Below are positions 1-8,754 of a DNA stretch of 64,000 nucleotides, piece by piece. The notes under the pieces are model-generated. The model had not been told where the DNA came from. It saw only the letters and a list, made by a program, of their open reading frames with translations, and searched no databases. Origin of the DNA: Steroidobacter gossypii (lineage in GTDB: Bacteria; Pseudomonadota; Gammaproteobacteria; Steroidobacterales; Steroidobacteraceae); contig NZ_JAEVLS010000008.1 in the NCBI RefSeq assembly GCF_016801985.1, forward strand, positions 355,093-419,092, in the 5' to 3' direction. Positions within the stretch are counted from its first letter, which is position 1; every line of letters starts with the position of its first letter. A program made the position numbers and the translations under genes.

Positions 1-2028
1 CTGCTGCAAAGTGCATCGGCGGTTCATATTCTCGCTACCAGCCGGGAACCGCTGCGAGCAGCGGGCGAATCGGTTTTCGAGCTCGCTCCGCTGGAGCTGC
101 CTTCGGAACACGCTCCGCAGACCCGCGAAAACCTCCTGGAGTGTCCGGCCATCCAGTTGTTCGTCGAGCGAGCCGAAGCCTATATGGAAGACCAGTTCGC
201 CGCTGACGATCTGCGTCAGGTCGCGGATATTTGCCGGCGCCTGGAAGGCAATCCGCTGGCCATCGAGATAACCGCGGCCCACGTGCGCTTGCTGGGGCTG
301 CAAATGCTCTCGGCCACCCTGGACGATCATTTGTTTCTTTCGATCGACGGGCGCCGCACCGCCGAAGTCAGACACCAGTCGTTGCGTTCGACATTCGACT
401 GGAGCTATGGATTGCTCACGCCGGCGGAGCAGGCGACGTTTCGCCGCTTGTCCGTGTTCATCGGCCGCTTCGATCTGGATTGCGCCACCGCAGTGGTCGC
501 TGACGGCGACCTCACGGCGATCGCCGTTTTCGAAAGCCTGGTGAGCCTGGCCAGAAAATCCCTGGTGTCCGCCGATACGAGGGGCGGGATCGTGTCGTAT
601 CGACTGTTGGACCTGCCTCGGGCCTACGCGCGCGAGAAGTTGCTGGGCTCCGGCGAGCAGGAGATCGTTCGGCACCGGCACGCACGGATGTGGTGCTCGG
701 TCGGCGCGATGCAGATCCAGGCGCATGTCCGCCAGAGTGCGCAATGGATGGACGTGTTCGGCGAGCGCATCGACGATTTGCGTTCGGCGACGCGGTGGAG
801 CTTCTCCGCTTCATCCGGCAGTTCGCTCGCGACCAAACTCACGCTCACCTCGTTGTGGTTCGAATTCGTGCTCGCTGCCGAGTCGTCAGGAGAGCCGGCG
901 TGGGTCGAGCTTTATGAATACATCCTGCGCGGCGCCGAGGGAGCGCTGTTGTCCGGTCTGGAGGATATCCTCGAGAGCTCGCGCCGCCGGGACGAGACGC
1001 CCGTGCTCGAGCTGACGGTGCTGCAACAGATCGAGCGCGGCCGCTCCGAATCGAAGACCGCGTTGTGGAGTCTTTGGTTCGAGCGCGTGATCAAACGTGA
1101 CTATCGGATCGCCATCAACCTTGCCAATGCCGCCCGCGAGTGCGGCTCGAACGCCAGCGCCCACAGGGCCGCGCTGGTGGATCGAATGCTCGCCGTCGCT
1201 TATCACTATGCAGGCGACCAGGTGCTGGCTTGCCGGCATGCGCAGTGGGCGCTGGATGCCGAAGAGCCGAGGCTGACCACGGCCCCCGTGGACGCACTGC
1301 TGCGATGTCACACTCGGAGTGTCCTCGCGCGTGCTCTGTGGCTCCGAGGCTTCCCGAATCTGGCGCTCGAAACTGCGCTTCTCAGCGTTGCCGAAGCGCA
1401 GCGCTCCGATAGCCCCCGCTTGCTGTGCACGACACTGGTGGTTGCGATCACAGTGGCGATGTGGTGCGGCAACTCCGTCGCTGCCGAGCAGTCGCTGCGG
1501 CGCTTGCACGAGCAGTCGACCGCCCATTCACTCGAATATCACCAGCTGTGGGCGGAGTGCCTGCGCACGATCACGGCGACCCCGCCGGGGTTGCAGGAGA
1601 TCGAGCCATTGCAGTTGTCCATGGATCCGCTGACGAGCTCCCAATATCTGGATCTGCTGGGCTCGCTCCGAGAAGAGTTGGTGAGCGCGGACGCGATGGT
1701 GCGAGCCGAGGCCGGCCGTAGCGGCTGGTGCACAGCCGAGATCCTGAGAGTGAAAGCGGAGCGGCTCGTCAGAGACAACGGCCACGACGTCAATTCTTGC
1801 GCCGAAGTCCTGTTGCACCGGGCTTTGGAAACCGCGCGTCGTCAGGGCGCGCGGGCCTGGGAATTGCGAACCGCAATGAGCCTGGCGCGACTCTGGAAGG
1901 AACAAGGACAGACTTCTCAGGCGCGCGCCCTCGTGAGCGACGTTTACGCCCGGTTTACCGAAGGGTTCGAGACCGCCGATCTGAAAGCTGCGCGCGACTT
2001 GATCCAGCAGCTGACGCCCGAGGATTGA
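1..2028 (+). CDS. ATPase/TPR transcriptional regulator, C-terminal part (5' end outside window)
   Basis: The reading frame is open from base 1, so the gene begins left of the window; about 675 codons are visible. The first residues (ILATSREPLRAAGESVFELA, then a CPAIQLFVERA motif) are the end of the NB-ARC/AAA-type ATPase core of COG3903-type regulators, which usually carry an N-terminal winged-helix DNA-binding domain. The motif RLEGNPLAIEITAAHVRLL (about residues 80-98) is the GxPLAI helix of that core. The rest is a long alpha-helical, TPR-like sensor region rich in Ala, Arg and Leu. The Walker A site and DNA-binding domain would lie upstream and cannot be checked. The stop at 2028 is followed one base later by the start of the next gene, so the two are probably co-transcribed. 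The target is unknown. Confidence 0.75.
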   Translation: MLQSASAVHILATSREPLRAAGESVFELAPLELPSEHAPQTRENLLECPAIQLFVERAEAYMEDQFAADDLRQVADICRRLEGNPLAIEITAAHVRLLGLQMLSATLDDHLFLSIDGRRTAEVRHQSLRSTFDWSYGLLTPAEQATFRRLSVFIGRFDLDCATAVVADGDLTAIAVFESLVSLARKSLVSADTRGGIVSYRLLDLPRAYAREKLLGSGEQEIVRHRHARMWCSVGAMQIQAHVRQSAQWMDVFGERIDDLRSATRWSFSASSGSSLATKLTLTSLWFEFVLAAESSGEPAWVELYEYILRGAEGALLSGLEDILESSRRRDETPVLELTVLQQIERGRSESKTALWSLWFERVIKRDYRIAINLANAARECGSNASAHRAALVDRMLAVAYHYAGDQVLACRHAQWALDAEEPRLTTAPVDALLRCHTRSVLARALWLRGFPNLALETALLSVAEAQRSDSPRLLCTTLVVAITVAMWCGNSVAAEQSLRRLHEQSTAHSLEYHQLWAECLRTITATPPGLQEIEPLQLSMDPLTSSQYLDLLGSLREELVSADAMVRAEAGRSGWCTAEILRVKAERLVRDNGHDVNSCAEVLLHRALETARRQGARAWELRTAMSLARLWKEQGQTSQARALVSDVYARFTEGFETADLKAARDLIQQLTPED

Positions 2029-2029
2029 A

Positions 2030-2479
2030 ATGACTATGACTGCATACGAAGTGTTGGACCATATCGCGGACTCCGTGAATCCGACCCTGGGATTGCTGGC
2101 GATCGCGCTTCCTTGGTTGAGAGCCTACCGGTCGCTGCGGCCGCCGCCCTGGGTCCGCGTTGCCGGTGCGGTGTTATGTGTGGGGGCGGCTTACCTCGGC
2201 CAGGCAATCGACAGGCTGACCGGTGCATGGCCGGCATTCTCGCTCGACTATAGTGGGCATTCGGCAGTGTGCGTCGCTCTGTTGGTGTCGCTGGGACATC
2301 TCAGTCGGCGGTGGACAGTGGCGAGCATCGCCATCGGCGCCGCTTATGCGCTGTTGATGATGTATCAGGGCTATCACACGCTCGCCGACATCGTCACGAC
2401 CGCCACACCCGTCGGGCTCGCAAGCGCAGCGGTGTGGCGAGCGATCACGATGCGCTCGCGCGTGAGCGCCGATCACTAA
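2030..2479 (+). CDS. small PAP2-like membrane protein
   Basis: The 149-residue protein has four to five hydrophobic segments. It keeps two short motifs typical of the PAP2/phosphatidic-acid phosphatase superfamily: a SGHS motif (around residue 76) and, after a further membrane segment, GYHTLADI (around residue 114), matching the C2 (SGH) and C3 (HxxxD) motifs. The upstream C1 motif (KxxxxxxRP) is not evident, so activity is uncertain. It starts one base after the stop of the regulator and was probably translated from the same message. The role is unknown; a membrane lipid or isoprenoid-phosphate phosphatase is the family-based guess. Confidence 0.55.
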   Translation: MTMTAYEVLDHIADSVNPTLGLLAIALPWLRAYRSLRPPPWVRVAGAVLCVGAAYLGQAIDRLTGAWPAFSLDYSGHSAVCVALLVSLGHLSRRWTVASIAIGAAYALLMMYQGYHTLADIVTTATPVGLASAAVWRAITMRSRVSADH

Positions 2480-2501
2480 GGCTGCGCCCCCGACGGGTTG
2501 T

Positions 2502-3284
2502 TCATGGACCCCGTTTCAATTTCTTGCGCTCCGGCTGTTCGTCGGACGACGGACTCGAGTTCCGGGTCCTCGGGTGGGCTGCGCGTTGCTGAGGCGAAGG
2601 CGGCGGGGAGTGTGACGTGCGCTCGAGGGCGCGCTCGAGCTCCTCTTGCGAACCGGAATTTCGACGGAGCGTTCTCGAGTCGTTTCCTTTGCCGTCGCCG
2701 CCAAACACGGCGCGCCGGATCTCCTGCTCCGGAATGCCGATATCTTTGAGCGTTTCGCAGAGCTTGTCGCAGGCGCCCGCAATGCCCAACTGGATCGCGA
2801 GCTGGTGAGGGGCAAGGCCGGTCTCGCGGTCCTTCGCGACCAGCAATTGCACCTGCTCCTCGATGCCGATGCCGGCCCGCTGCGCCGCATTGCTCAATGC
2901 GTCGTAACAGCCCAATCGTTTGTTTGCTATCGCTCGCCACAGGGCAGGCCGCCCCCGGCCATCGCGTGCATCGAGCACTCTCATGCGCTCTTCCATGGGC
3001 AAGTCGAGCTGCACGAGCGCAGTGGCGAAGGCACCATACATTTCGAAGTGCCCTTGGGTTGCGGCCAGGTGCAGCGCCGGTGTATCTGCGGCTTCCCGCA
3101 GCACGTCATCCAGCAGCGTGGGCTTGTCCTCGCTCTCCGGGGTGCTCGCTCGCAGCTCATCGTCATCGTCATCGGACGTGGCCGCAAACGACTCGCCTTG
3201 CAGCAGGCTCACCAGATCCTCCGTCCGTCGTGGAGGCACATCCAGAGAGGGCGTCGCCGATGATGCCGCTCGCACGATAGTCAT
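2502..3284 (-). CDS. ankyrin-repeat-like protein with basic C-terminal tail
   Basis: I take the ATG at 3284; a longer frame runs to 3389, but its first 35 codons read through the neighbouring trbB relic in another frame and look like chance coding. The 260-residue protein has an acidic stretch (DDDDDE) near the N-terminus. Three degenerate ankyrin-type repeats follow: TPALHLAATQGHFEMYGAF, a DARDGRGRPALWRAIANKR unit, and TGLAPHQLAIQLGIAGACD. A Ser/Pro/Arg-rich tail ends in ERKKLKRGP, which looks like a nuclear-localisation signal. Ankyrin repeats plus such a tail occur in secreted effectors of plant- and host-associated proteobacteria, but no secretion signal is visible and this role is inference. 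It overlaps the trbB fragment, so it marks a rearrangement junction. Confidence 0.55.
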   Translation of the reverse strand: MTIVRAASSATPSLDVPPRRTEDLVSLLQGESFAATSDDDDDELRASTPESEDKPTLLDDVLREAADTPALHLAATQGHFEMYGAFATALVQLDLPMEERMRVLDARDGRGRPALWRAIANKRLGCYDALSNAAQRAGIGIEEQVQLLVAKDRETGLAPHQLAIQLGIAGACDKLCETLKDIGIPEQEIRRAVFGGDGKGNDSRTLRRNSGSQEELERALERTSHSPPPSPQQRAAHPRTRNSSPSSDEQPERKKLKRGP

Positions 3285-3654
3285 CGAGCGTGTACACACT
3301 GGCCGCGCGTTTGCGGATACTGAAGCAGGGGCGGCGCACGATCGGCGGCAGCAGCCCCTCGAGGCGTGAGCCATCGAGTGGAAATTCACCTTCGAGGATC
3401 GGATTGTCCCGCGTTACCGTCGTGTGCAGCATGCTGGCGCAAGTCGTCAGAATGCTTTCCGCGGCGCCCGATTCGATGGTCTGACCGTTGAACTGCATGC
3501 CTTTTCCTGCGACATCGACCCACAGCTTGCCGTCCGGATTGAGCAGCACCTCGATGACCGCGGGATCGCGCAGTGCGGCCATCATGGCCGCGCCGCATTC
3601 GCGCTCCAGCTTCTCTTCGAGGCGCTGCCTCAGAATTTGTTTTTGACTGTTCAA
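3261..3654 (-). pseudogene. trbB: trbB/virB11-type conjugation ATPase, N-terminal fragment
   Basis: The frame beginning at 3654 encodes about 131 residues that match the N-terminal domain of TrbB (P-type conjugal-transfer ATPase): an initial LEEKLERECG helix, PAVIEVLLNPDGKLWVD, TTVTRDNPILEGEFPLDGSR and RKRAASVYTLDDY. The Walker A P-loop and the whole catalytic domain are missing. After the YTLDDYRASGII segment the frame becomes unrelated sequence and stops at 3169. The fragment is a relic of an integrative or conjugative element, broken at about 3260 where the ankyrin-type gene takes over in another frame. No other tra/trb gene is present in the window. Confidence 0.75.
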
Positions 3655-3717
3655 GGGAATTGCTCATCGAGGGCAAGCAGCGACTGCGCCCGTCATCGGC
3701 GCCCCGTTTCGTTCCGG

Positions 3718-4095
3718 TCAATCCCGCGTCGCCGTGAATGTGCCTTTGCCGATATCGCCGAACTGCACGTCCCCCTGTATCGTGTCCTTCCCGAGCGTGC
3801 CGGTGAACGTCACTATCAGCGGATAGTCGGGAACCTCGACGCGCAGGCGAAATACGATCTCCTCGCCGTCGATCGTTCCTGTCACGTCGGCCTTGCCGAA
3901 CTCATCGGCGTAGGTGCCCAGGAGCTGATTGCGTTGTTGCCTGAGATCGAGCTGCGGCCGCTGGACGCCCGCTTCCGAGCGGATGGTCAGTGCCCATCGC
4001 CCGGCGACATCGCGATCCTCTTCAGCCCGCACAGCGGCGGATGCGAACATCGCCGCTGCCAGAAGAAACGCGAACCTGGAATGCACGCCGCTCAT
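3718..4095 (-). CDS. small secreted protein of unknown function
   Basis: Starting at the ATG at 4095 gives a 125-residue protein. A classical signal peptide (MSGVHSRFAFLLAAAMFASA, cleavage likely after AVRA) is followed by a roughly 100-residue beta-rich domain with repeated short hydrophobic and charged strands and a terminal GTFTATRD. A start at 4128 would add 11 residues before the basic region and spoil the signal peptide. The mature domain resembles small beta-barrel/lipocalin-like periplasmic proteins, but I cannot name a family. It stands alone on the minus strand between the trbB relic and the P450. Confidence 0.6.
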   Translation of the reverse strand: MSGVHSRFAFLLAAAMFASAAVRAEEDRDVAGRWALTIRSEAGVQRPQLDLRQQRNQLLGTYADEFGKADVTGTIDGEEIVFRLRVEVPDYPLIVTFTGTLGKDTIQGDVQFGDIGKGTFTATRD

Positions 4096-4184
4096 TCGTG
4101 TACCTGCTCGATTGAAGGCGCGCAGCATAGGAGTGCGACTGCGTTACGAGTGTTAAGAGTGGTGATGTGCGGAGCGACGCATCA

Positions 4185-5417
4185 CTACGCGGCCCATCGA
4201 ACCCGCAAGTCTCTTACGCTGCGAATGCCCCCGCTTCCGTGCACGATCGCGGGGCCGCCGTCGAGCTCGAGATTCGGCAGGCGCTCGCTCAACGCCGCCA
4301 ACGCCTCCTGCAACTCGATCTTCGCCAGTGTCTCGCCGAGGCACCGGTGAACGCCTCCGCCAAACACCAGATGACGGCGAGGATGATCGGTGCGCCGGAT
4401 GTCGAACTTGTCCGGGTCGGCGTAAACCGAGGGGTCTCGCAAGGCCGACAGCGTGGACAACGAAACAATGTGACCGCGCGGCAACATCACTCCGTCCAGC
4501 GCAATGTCATCGACGGTGACGCGCGCGAAGGATGCGACGGAGGGTTCGTAGCGCAGGCATTCGAGCACCGCGCCTGGAATGAGAGTGCTGTCCTTGCACA
4601 CCGCATTCCACTGTTCCCGGTGTTCCAACAGCAAGGATGTTTGTATCGCGAGTGCTCCGCGCGTGGTGTCGCTGCCCGCGAGCAGCAGGGTTACGATCTG
4701 AACCAGCGCCTCGACGTTCGACAGCGTCTCGGATCCATCGAGGGCGGTTGCATACGAAGTCAGAAAATCCTCGCGCGGGCGCAGCCGCCGGTCCTCGAGC
4801 AGATCGTGCACGTAAGAGATGAGCTCGCCCGACACCCTTTGCAGCTCCGGCACGTCTTCTTGTGAGAATGACGAGCTCAACGCGCGTGCCAGGCTGTAGA
4901 CGCGGCGGGTGAAATCCGGAATGTCGGATTCGGGCACGCCGAGAATGGCACAGATGACGCGTGCCGGGAGCCAGTTGGCAAAGTCCGAGATGAAGTCCAT
5001 GGCGCCGCGCCGGTAGTGCTGATCGATGAGTTGCTCGGCGATGCTGCGGACTCGAGGACGCAATTCGGTCATCAGATCGAATGCAAACGCCTTGGCCAGA
5101 GGCGCTCGCCGCTGCCTGTGTTGAACCCCATTGCTCAGCAGGAGCGTGTTCGCCATGAACTGCAGCAGCGGTCCATCCACGACGCCACGAGCCCGGGCCA
5201 GCTGCGTTTCCAGCTGACGGGTGCGAGGATCGGTTATCAGCGCTTCCACATCCGCCGCGCGGATGGCGATATAGACGCCATCCTCTCTTTTCAGCAGAGG
5301 CGTCATTGGGCGGTGCTTACGGAAAATCTCGTGCGGGTCGCGGTCGAGCGACGCGATGGCCCAGGTGTAGCGTGCGTCGAGCTGAGAAAGGGTCTGTGTC
5401 ATCTGTTGTCTTGCCAT
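4185..5417 (-). CDS. cytochrome P450
   Basis: This is a 410-residue soluble bacterial P450. The I-helix oxygen-binding motif is LLLAGSDTTR, the K-helix ExxR is in LECLRYEP, and the haem loop is FGGGVHRCLGE with the Cys ligand at residue 359. Length and absence of a membrane anchor fit class I bacterial P450s that need a separate ferredoxin; none is visible in the window. A second in-frame ATG lies five codons in, so the exact start is unsure. The gene is divergent from the alpha/beta hydrolase at 5685 across a 267-bp gap that should hold both promoters. It lies outside the PKS block; membership of the pathway is possible but not shown. Confidence 0.9.
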   Translation of the reverse strand: MARQQMTQTLSQLDARYTWAIASLDRDPHEIFRKHRPMTPLLKREDGVYIAIRAADVEALITDPRTRQLETQLARARGVVDGPLLQFMANTLLLSNGVQHRQRRAPLAKAFAFDLMTELRPRVRSIAEQLIDQHYRRGAMDFISDFANWLPARVICAILGVPESDIPDFTRRVYSLARALSSSFSQEDVPELQRVSGELISYVHDLLEDRRLRPREDFLTSYATALDGSETLSNVEALVQIVTLLLAGSDTTRGALAIQTSLLLEHREQWNAVCKDSTLIPGAVLECLRYEPSVASFARVTVDDIALDGVMLPRGHIVSLSTLSALRDPSVYADPDKFDIRRTDHPRRHLVFGGGVHRCLGETLAKIELQEALAALSERLPNLELDGGPAIVHGSGGIRSVRDLRVRWAA

Positions 5418-5684
5418 GAAGGACGAATCGTTTCGAAAGAGCGCTGATGAGGGTTAAGGCGACGGCGCCTGGATGGTGCCGAACCCCCGTTCGGCGCGAC
5501 AGAGAATGCGCTGGAGCGCGGGCGCGAGCGCGTTAAAAGGAGTGAAGTTGCGCAGAACGTCGTCACACTGGTTGCTCAGGTGCGCTCGTCGTGAGTGCCG
5601 GCTCGGGTCGTTGCAGCTCATAACAGCTGCTGCATACGATAAGTCTCACCATTCAGCACACAGCTGAAGCAGATTGAGAGAAAT

Positions 5685-6545
5685 ATGAACGAGACGCGCA
5701 GGGTCGTACCGACATCTCACGCATCGATCGCCGTGGTGGAGCGCGGCGAGGGCGCTTTGCCCGTGCTGTTCATTCATGGAAATTCTTCGTGCAGTGCTGT
5801 GTTCGATGCGCAACTACGCAGCCCTCTGGCCGAGGAGCACCGGCTGATCGCAATCGATTTGCCGGGCCACGGCGATTCGAGCAACGCATTCGATCCTCAG
5901 CGCAGCTATACGCGGCCGGGTTTCGCGGAGGCCGCATGCGAGGTGCTCGAGCACCTGCATGTCGAATCGGCGGTGATCGTTGGCTGGTCGCTCGGCGGCC
6001 ACGTCGCCATCGAAATGCTGGCTCGCTCCAAGAGCATTCGAGGTGCAATGATCGTCGGGGCGCCGCCCATCCCTCCGGACGGCTGGGCGCAAGGCTTCAT
6101 CCACTCTCCACATTCCATGCTCGCAGCGTCAGCGGAGTGGGCGCCCGATGAGGCCGAAGCCTTTCTGGCGCGCGTTTATGGCCAGTTGCCCGAGCGGCGC
6201 CTGCGCGCAGCCGCGATTCGTGCCGACGGGCGCATGCGGAAGCGACTTTTCGAGGCGGCGCGCGAAGGCGCGGGTGTCGATCAGAAGCGCACGGTTGAGT
6301 CCAGCCAGGTTCCTCTCGCCGTGGTCAACGGCGGAGCCGACGCACTCATCAATCTGGACTACTTCGATACCGTTTCCTACGCGAACCTGTGGGAAGGGCG
6401 CTGTCACCGCCTCGGACATCTGGGGCACGCGCCCTTCTGGGAAGCACCCGCTTTGTTCACGCCGTTGCTCGAACGTTTTCTGCAGGATATCCAGGCGGGC
6501 CGCTGTCGCTCGCCGTCCTGCTTCAGTGCGAGCACTAGAGCATGA
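5685..6545 (+). CDS. alpha/beta-fold hydrolase
   Basis: The 286-residue protein has the alpha/beta-hydrolase layout: FIHGN oxyanion loop near residues 39-43, IDLPGHGDS strand-turn, nucleophile elbow GWSLGGH with Ser102, an acid candidate in NGGADALINLD, and the catalytic His in RLGHLGHAPFWEAP near the C-terminus. There is no signal peptide, so it is cytoplasmic. The substrate is unknown; the family includes esterases, haloperoxidase-like enzymes and C-C hydrolases. Its 3' end overlaps on the opposite strand the extended tail of a response-regulator relic. Confidence 0.85.
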   Translation: MNETRRVVPTSHASIAVVERGEGALPVLFIHGNSSCSAVFDAQLRSPLAEEHRLIAIDLPGHGDSSNAFDPQRSYTRPGFAEAACEVLEHLHVESAVIVGWSLGGHVAIEMLARSKSIRGAMIVGAPPIPPDGWAQGFIHSPHSMLAASAEWAPDEAEAFLARVYGQLPERRLRAAAIRADGRMRKRLFEAAREGAGVDQKRTVESSQVPLAVVNGGADALINLDYFDTVSYANLWEGRCHRLGHLGHAPFWEAPALFTPLLERFLQDIQAGRCRSPSCFSASTRA

Positions 6546-6796
6546 GTTCGATCCTTGGCGCCCAGCTTCGCGATGATGCTTTTCATGTGCGTCTTCACCG
6601 TGCCTTCGGTGACATTCAGGGTCTCCGCGATCTCGCGGTTGGCGTTGCCACGCGCAAGCTTCTTCAGCACCTGTATCTCGCGCGGTGACAAGGCATCGTC
6701 GCCGGCGTGTTGGGCCAGCTCCACTGCGATTTCCGGAGGCACCACGCGCCGGCCGGCGTGGACGGAGCAGCGGGCACCCGGCCGACTTACACCGTT
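6404..6796 (-). pseudogene. NarL/FixJ-type response regulator remnant (HTH part only)
   Basis: The frame contains a clear LuxR-type helix-turn-helix: LSPREIQVLKKLARGNANREIAETLNVTEGTVKTHMKSIIAKLGAKDRTHAL. It is preceded by VHAGRRVVPPEIAVELAQH, which in intact NarL-type regulators is the linker after the receiver domain. Immediately upstream a stop codon (6797-6799) closes the frame, so the whole receiver domain is gone. Downstream of LVLALKQDGE the frame runs on into sequence unlike the family and overlaps the hydrolase gene, so the 3' end is also abnormal. A GTG at 6745 could start a free 113-residue DNA-binding protein, but I consider it a relic. Confidence 0.65.
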
Positions 6797-6886
6797 TTAC
6801 ACCTCCTTACGAGCGCGTGGATGCGCGATGCCCGACCATAGGAGCAGTTCAATCGAGGGCGGGCGACCCTCGCAGGAGGCTTTCGC

Positions 6887-7291
6887 GTGGGCAGTCGCTC
6901 GTGCAATCCGGTCTTACCCGTCAAAGTCGCGCGATTCTTCGAGGCAGCCAACGCCGGCGATGTTGCTGGGCTGCTGCGAGTATTTGCCCCGGACTCGATC
7001 GTCAACGATCAGCTGCAAGAGTGGCGCGGACTGACTGCGATAAGGCGGTGGGCCGAATGCGATGTAGTCGGACAGCAACTGTCGCTTCGCGTCGTGCATT
7101 GGATCGAGCACTACGGCCACTGCATCGTCACCGCCGAGGTCGACGGCAACTTCGATAAGCGCGGGCTCCCAGACCCGCTGGAAGTTCATCTCTATTTTAC
7201 GTTCGCCGAAGACAAGGTAGTGCAGCTGGTCATGCTGCGAGACCTGTCGGGTACTGCTCGATTAGACGACCTGTTGCGCGGCTCGCGTTAA
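6887..7291 (+). CDS. SnoaL/NTF2-like protein
   Basis: A GTG start at 6887 sits seven bases after a strong AGGAGG and gives 134 residues. The sequence VARFFEAANAGDVAGLLRVFAPDSIVND is the standard opening helix pair of the SnoaL-like/NTF2 cone fold, followed by beta strands (VVHWIEHYGHCIVTAEVDG, LEVHLYFTFAEDKVVQLVMLRD). These proteins are small ketosteroid-isomerase-like enzymes, cyclases or binding proteins. No catalytic assignment can be made from sequence. It is a single-domain cytoplasmic protein upstream of the DoxX gene. Confidence 0.7.
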   Translation: MGSRSCNPVLPVKVARFFEAANAGDVAGLLRVFAPDSIVNDQLQEWRGLTAIRRWAECDVVGQQLSLRVVHWIEHYGHCIVTAEVDGNFDKRGLPDPLEVHLYFTFAEDKVVQLVMLRDLSGTARLDDLLRGSR

Positions 7292-7408
7292 GAGCCGCGA
7301 CGCCCTCGACTGAAGATCTCTTTACAGCTGCTTTCAACTCCTTACTCGGTATGTGCGCGAATCGCGTCCATGATGATCGCACCAGGCACACAGACCAGGA
7401 GAAAACTC

Positions 7409-7885
7409 GTGATCAACGAATGGCCGACGAGGATCGTGGGACCGTCCTGGCGCGCCAGCGCCGCACCGCTAATGCATCGTCTCGCGCTGCTGCTGCTGTG
7501 CGCAGCGTACCTGCAGGGCGGCTTCACGAAGCTCATCGATTTCGAAGGCGCTCTGGCGGAGATGCATCATTTCGGCCTGACACCAGCGCTGCCGTTCGCG
7601 GTCGCGACGATAGCCCTCGAGCTCGCCGCGTCCGCCGCGATCGTGATTGGATTTTATCGATGGCTTGCCGCTCTGGCGCTCGCCGCGTTCACGCTCGCTG
7701 CAACGCTAATCGCGAATCGCTTTTGGGAAGCGGCTCCGGTTGAGCAATTCGCGATGACCAACAGCTTCTTCGAGCATCTCGGCCTCGTCGGCGCCTTTCT
7801 GCTGGTGGCCTGGTACGACCTCGGGGCTGCAACGCCAGCCGACGCTGCGCCATCGCCGGAGCCCCACCGCAGAGATCATCGGTGA
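7409..7885 (+). CDS. DoxX family membrane protein
   Basis: I choose the GTG at 7409 because AGGAG lies eight bases upstream; an ATG at 7370 has no comparable site. The 158-residue protein has four membrane segments with the DoxX-type motif LQGGFTKLIDFEGALAEM after the first helix. A conserved polar stretch before the last helix (EQFAMTNSFFEHLGLVGAFLL) also fits. DoxX proteins are linked to redox and thiol-stress membrane complexes, and partners such as the isochorismatase-type hydrolase and ABM protein downstream often occur near them. The function here is unknown. Confidence 0.75.
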   Translation: MINEWPTRIVGPSWRASAAPLMHRLALLLLCAAYLQGGFTKLIDFEGALAEMHHFGLTPALPFAVATIALELAASAAIVIGFYRWLAALALAAFTLAATLIANRFWEAAPVEQFAMTNSFFEHLGLVGAFLLVAWYDLGAATPADAAPSPEPHRRDHR

Positions 7886-7943
7886 GCTCGCTCCGATCAT
7901 TACCGCGGAGTTCTGCCAACGCTTGCTTCACAGGGAGATTTCG

Positions 7944-8594
7944 ATGGCCAGTATCGCAGTGTCCGATAGCCAGGGGAGTGAAAGCCAGGCGAGCGAGGCG
8001 CCGCTCGCAGCGACCTTGCTGGAACTGCTAAACATCGTGCAAGCCGCAGTGGGTCGCGATCATCAGGCTGCGCAGGAGTGCCTGGCCGACGCAACTGCCT
8101 TGCTCCTGGCCAACCCCGTTCGCGACAGCGCATCGCATGTTGCCTCGCCTGCGTTGCGCGGCGGTTTTCCGCGCTGGCAGGCCAATCGTCTCGCCGCGTA
8201 CATCGAGGAGAATCTGAGTCAGCCGATCAGCACCGCCGATCTGCTCGCGCTCACGCGGGTCAGCGCCGGTCACTTCTTCCGCTCGTTCAAGGCGACATTC
8301 GGGGAAGCTCCGTTCGCGTACATTGCGAGGCGGCGGGTCGAGCGCGCGCAGGAGCTGATGCTGACGACCAATGAACCCCTTTGCCAAATCGCGCTCGCCT
8401 GCGGGCTGTGCGACCAGTCGCATCTGACGCGCCGATTTCGCCGACTGGTGGGAGTGACTCCGAGAGAGTGGCGCCGCGAGCATGCGAGCCACTCTCTCGC
8501 TGGAGCGCGGGCGGAGCAGCGGGGTACTCCCAGGTTCTCACACGTGCCGATGGTCGGCGGCAGACTCGCCATCGATAGAACGGCGAAACCGTGA
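7944..8594 (+). CDS. AraC-family transcriptional regulator
   Basis: The ATG at 7944 follows AGGGAG at good spacing; an upstream TTG at 7923 is less likely. The 216-residue protein ends in a typical AraC/XylS double helix-turn-helix: LAAYIEENLSQPISTADLLALTRVSAGHFFRSFKATFGEAPFAYI, then RRVERAQELML, and LACGLCDQSHLTRRFRRLVGVTPREWRRE. The N-terminal 70 residues are short and helical, lacking a cupin sensor domain, as in the small AraC regulators that control stress and redox genes. It converges on the ABM/isochorismatase pair and probably regulates neighbours such as DoxX or those genes. Confidence 0.85.
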   Translation: MASIAVSDSQGSESQASEAPLAATLLELLNIVQAAVGRDHQAAQECLADATALLLANPVRDSASHVASPALRGGFPRWQANRLAAYIEENLSQPISTADLLALTRVSAGHFFRSFKATFGEAPFAYIARRRVERAQELMLTTNEPLCQIALACGLCDQSHLTRRFRRLVGVTPREWRREHASHSLAGARAEQRGTPRFSHVPMVGGRLAIDRTAKP

Positions 8595-8754
8595 CGTTGC
8601 AACGGAGCGCATGCCGATGCGGAGTCGCCGGTGGTGCGTTCGGACGCGTTCGCGAGATCGAGTCACTCAACCTGCACAAGCCGCTTCCGTGGCTGCACAC
8701 AGAGCGCCGTCGATACGAAGGCGGTCGCCCGAGCGTGCGCGCGTGCCTTGATCT

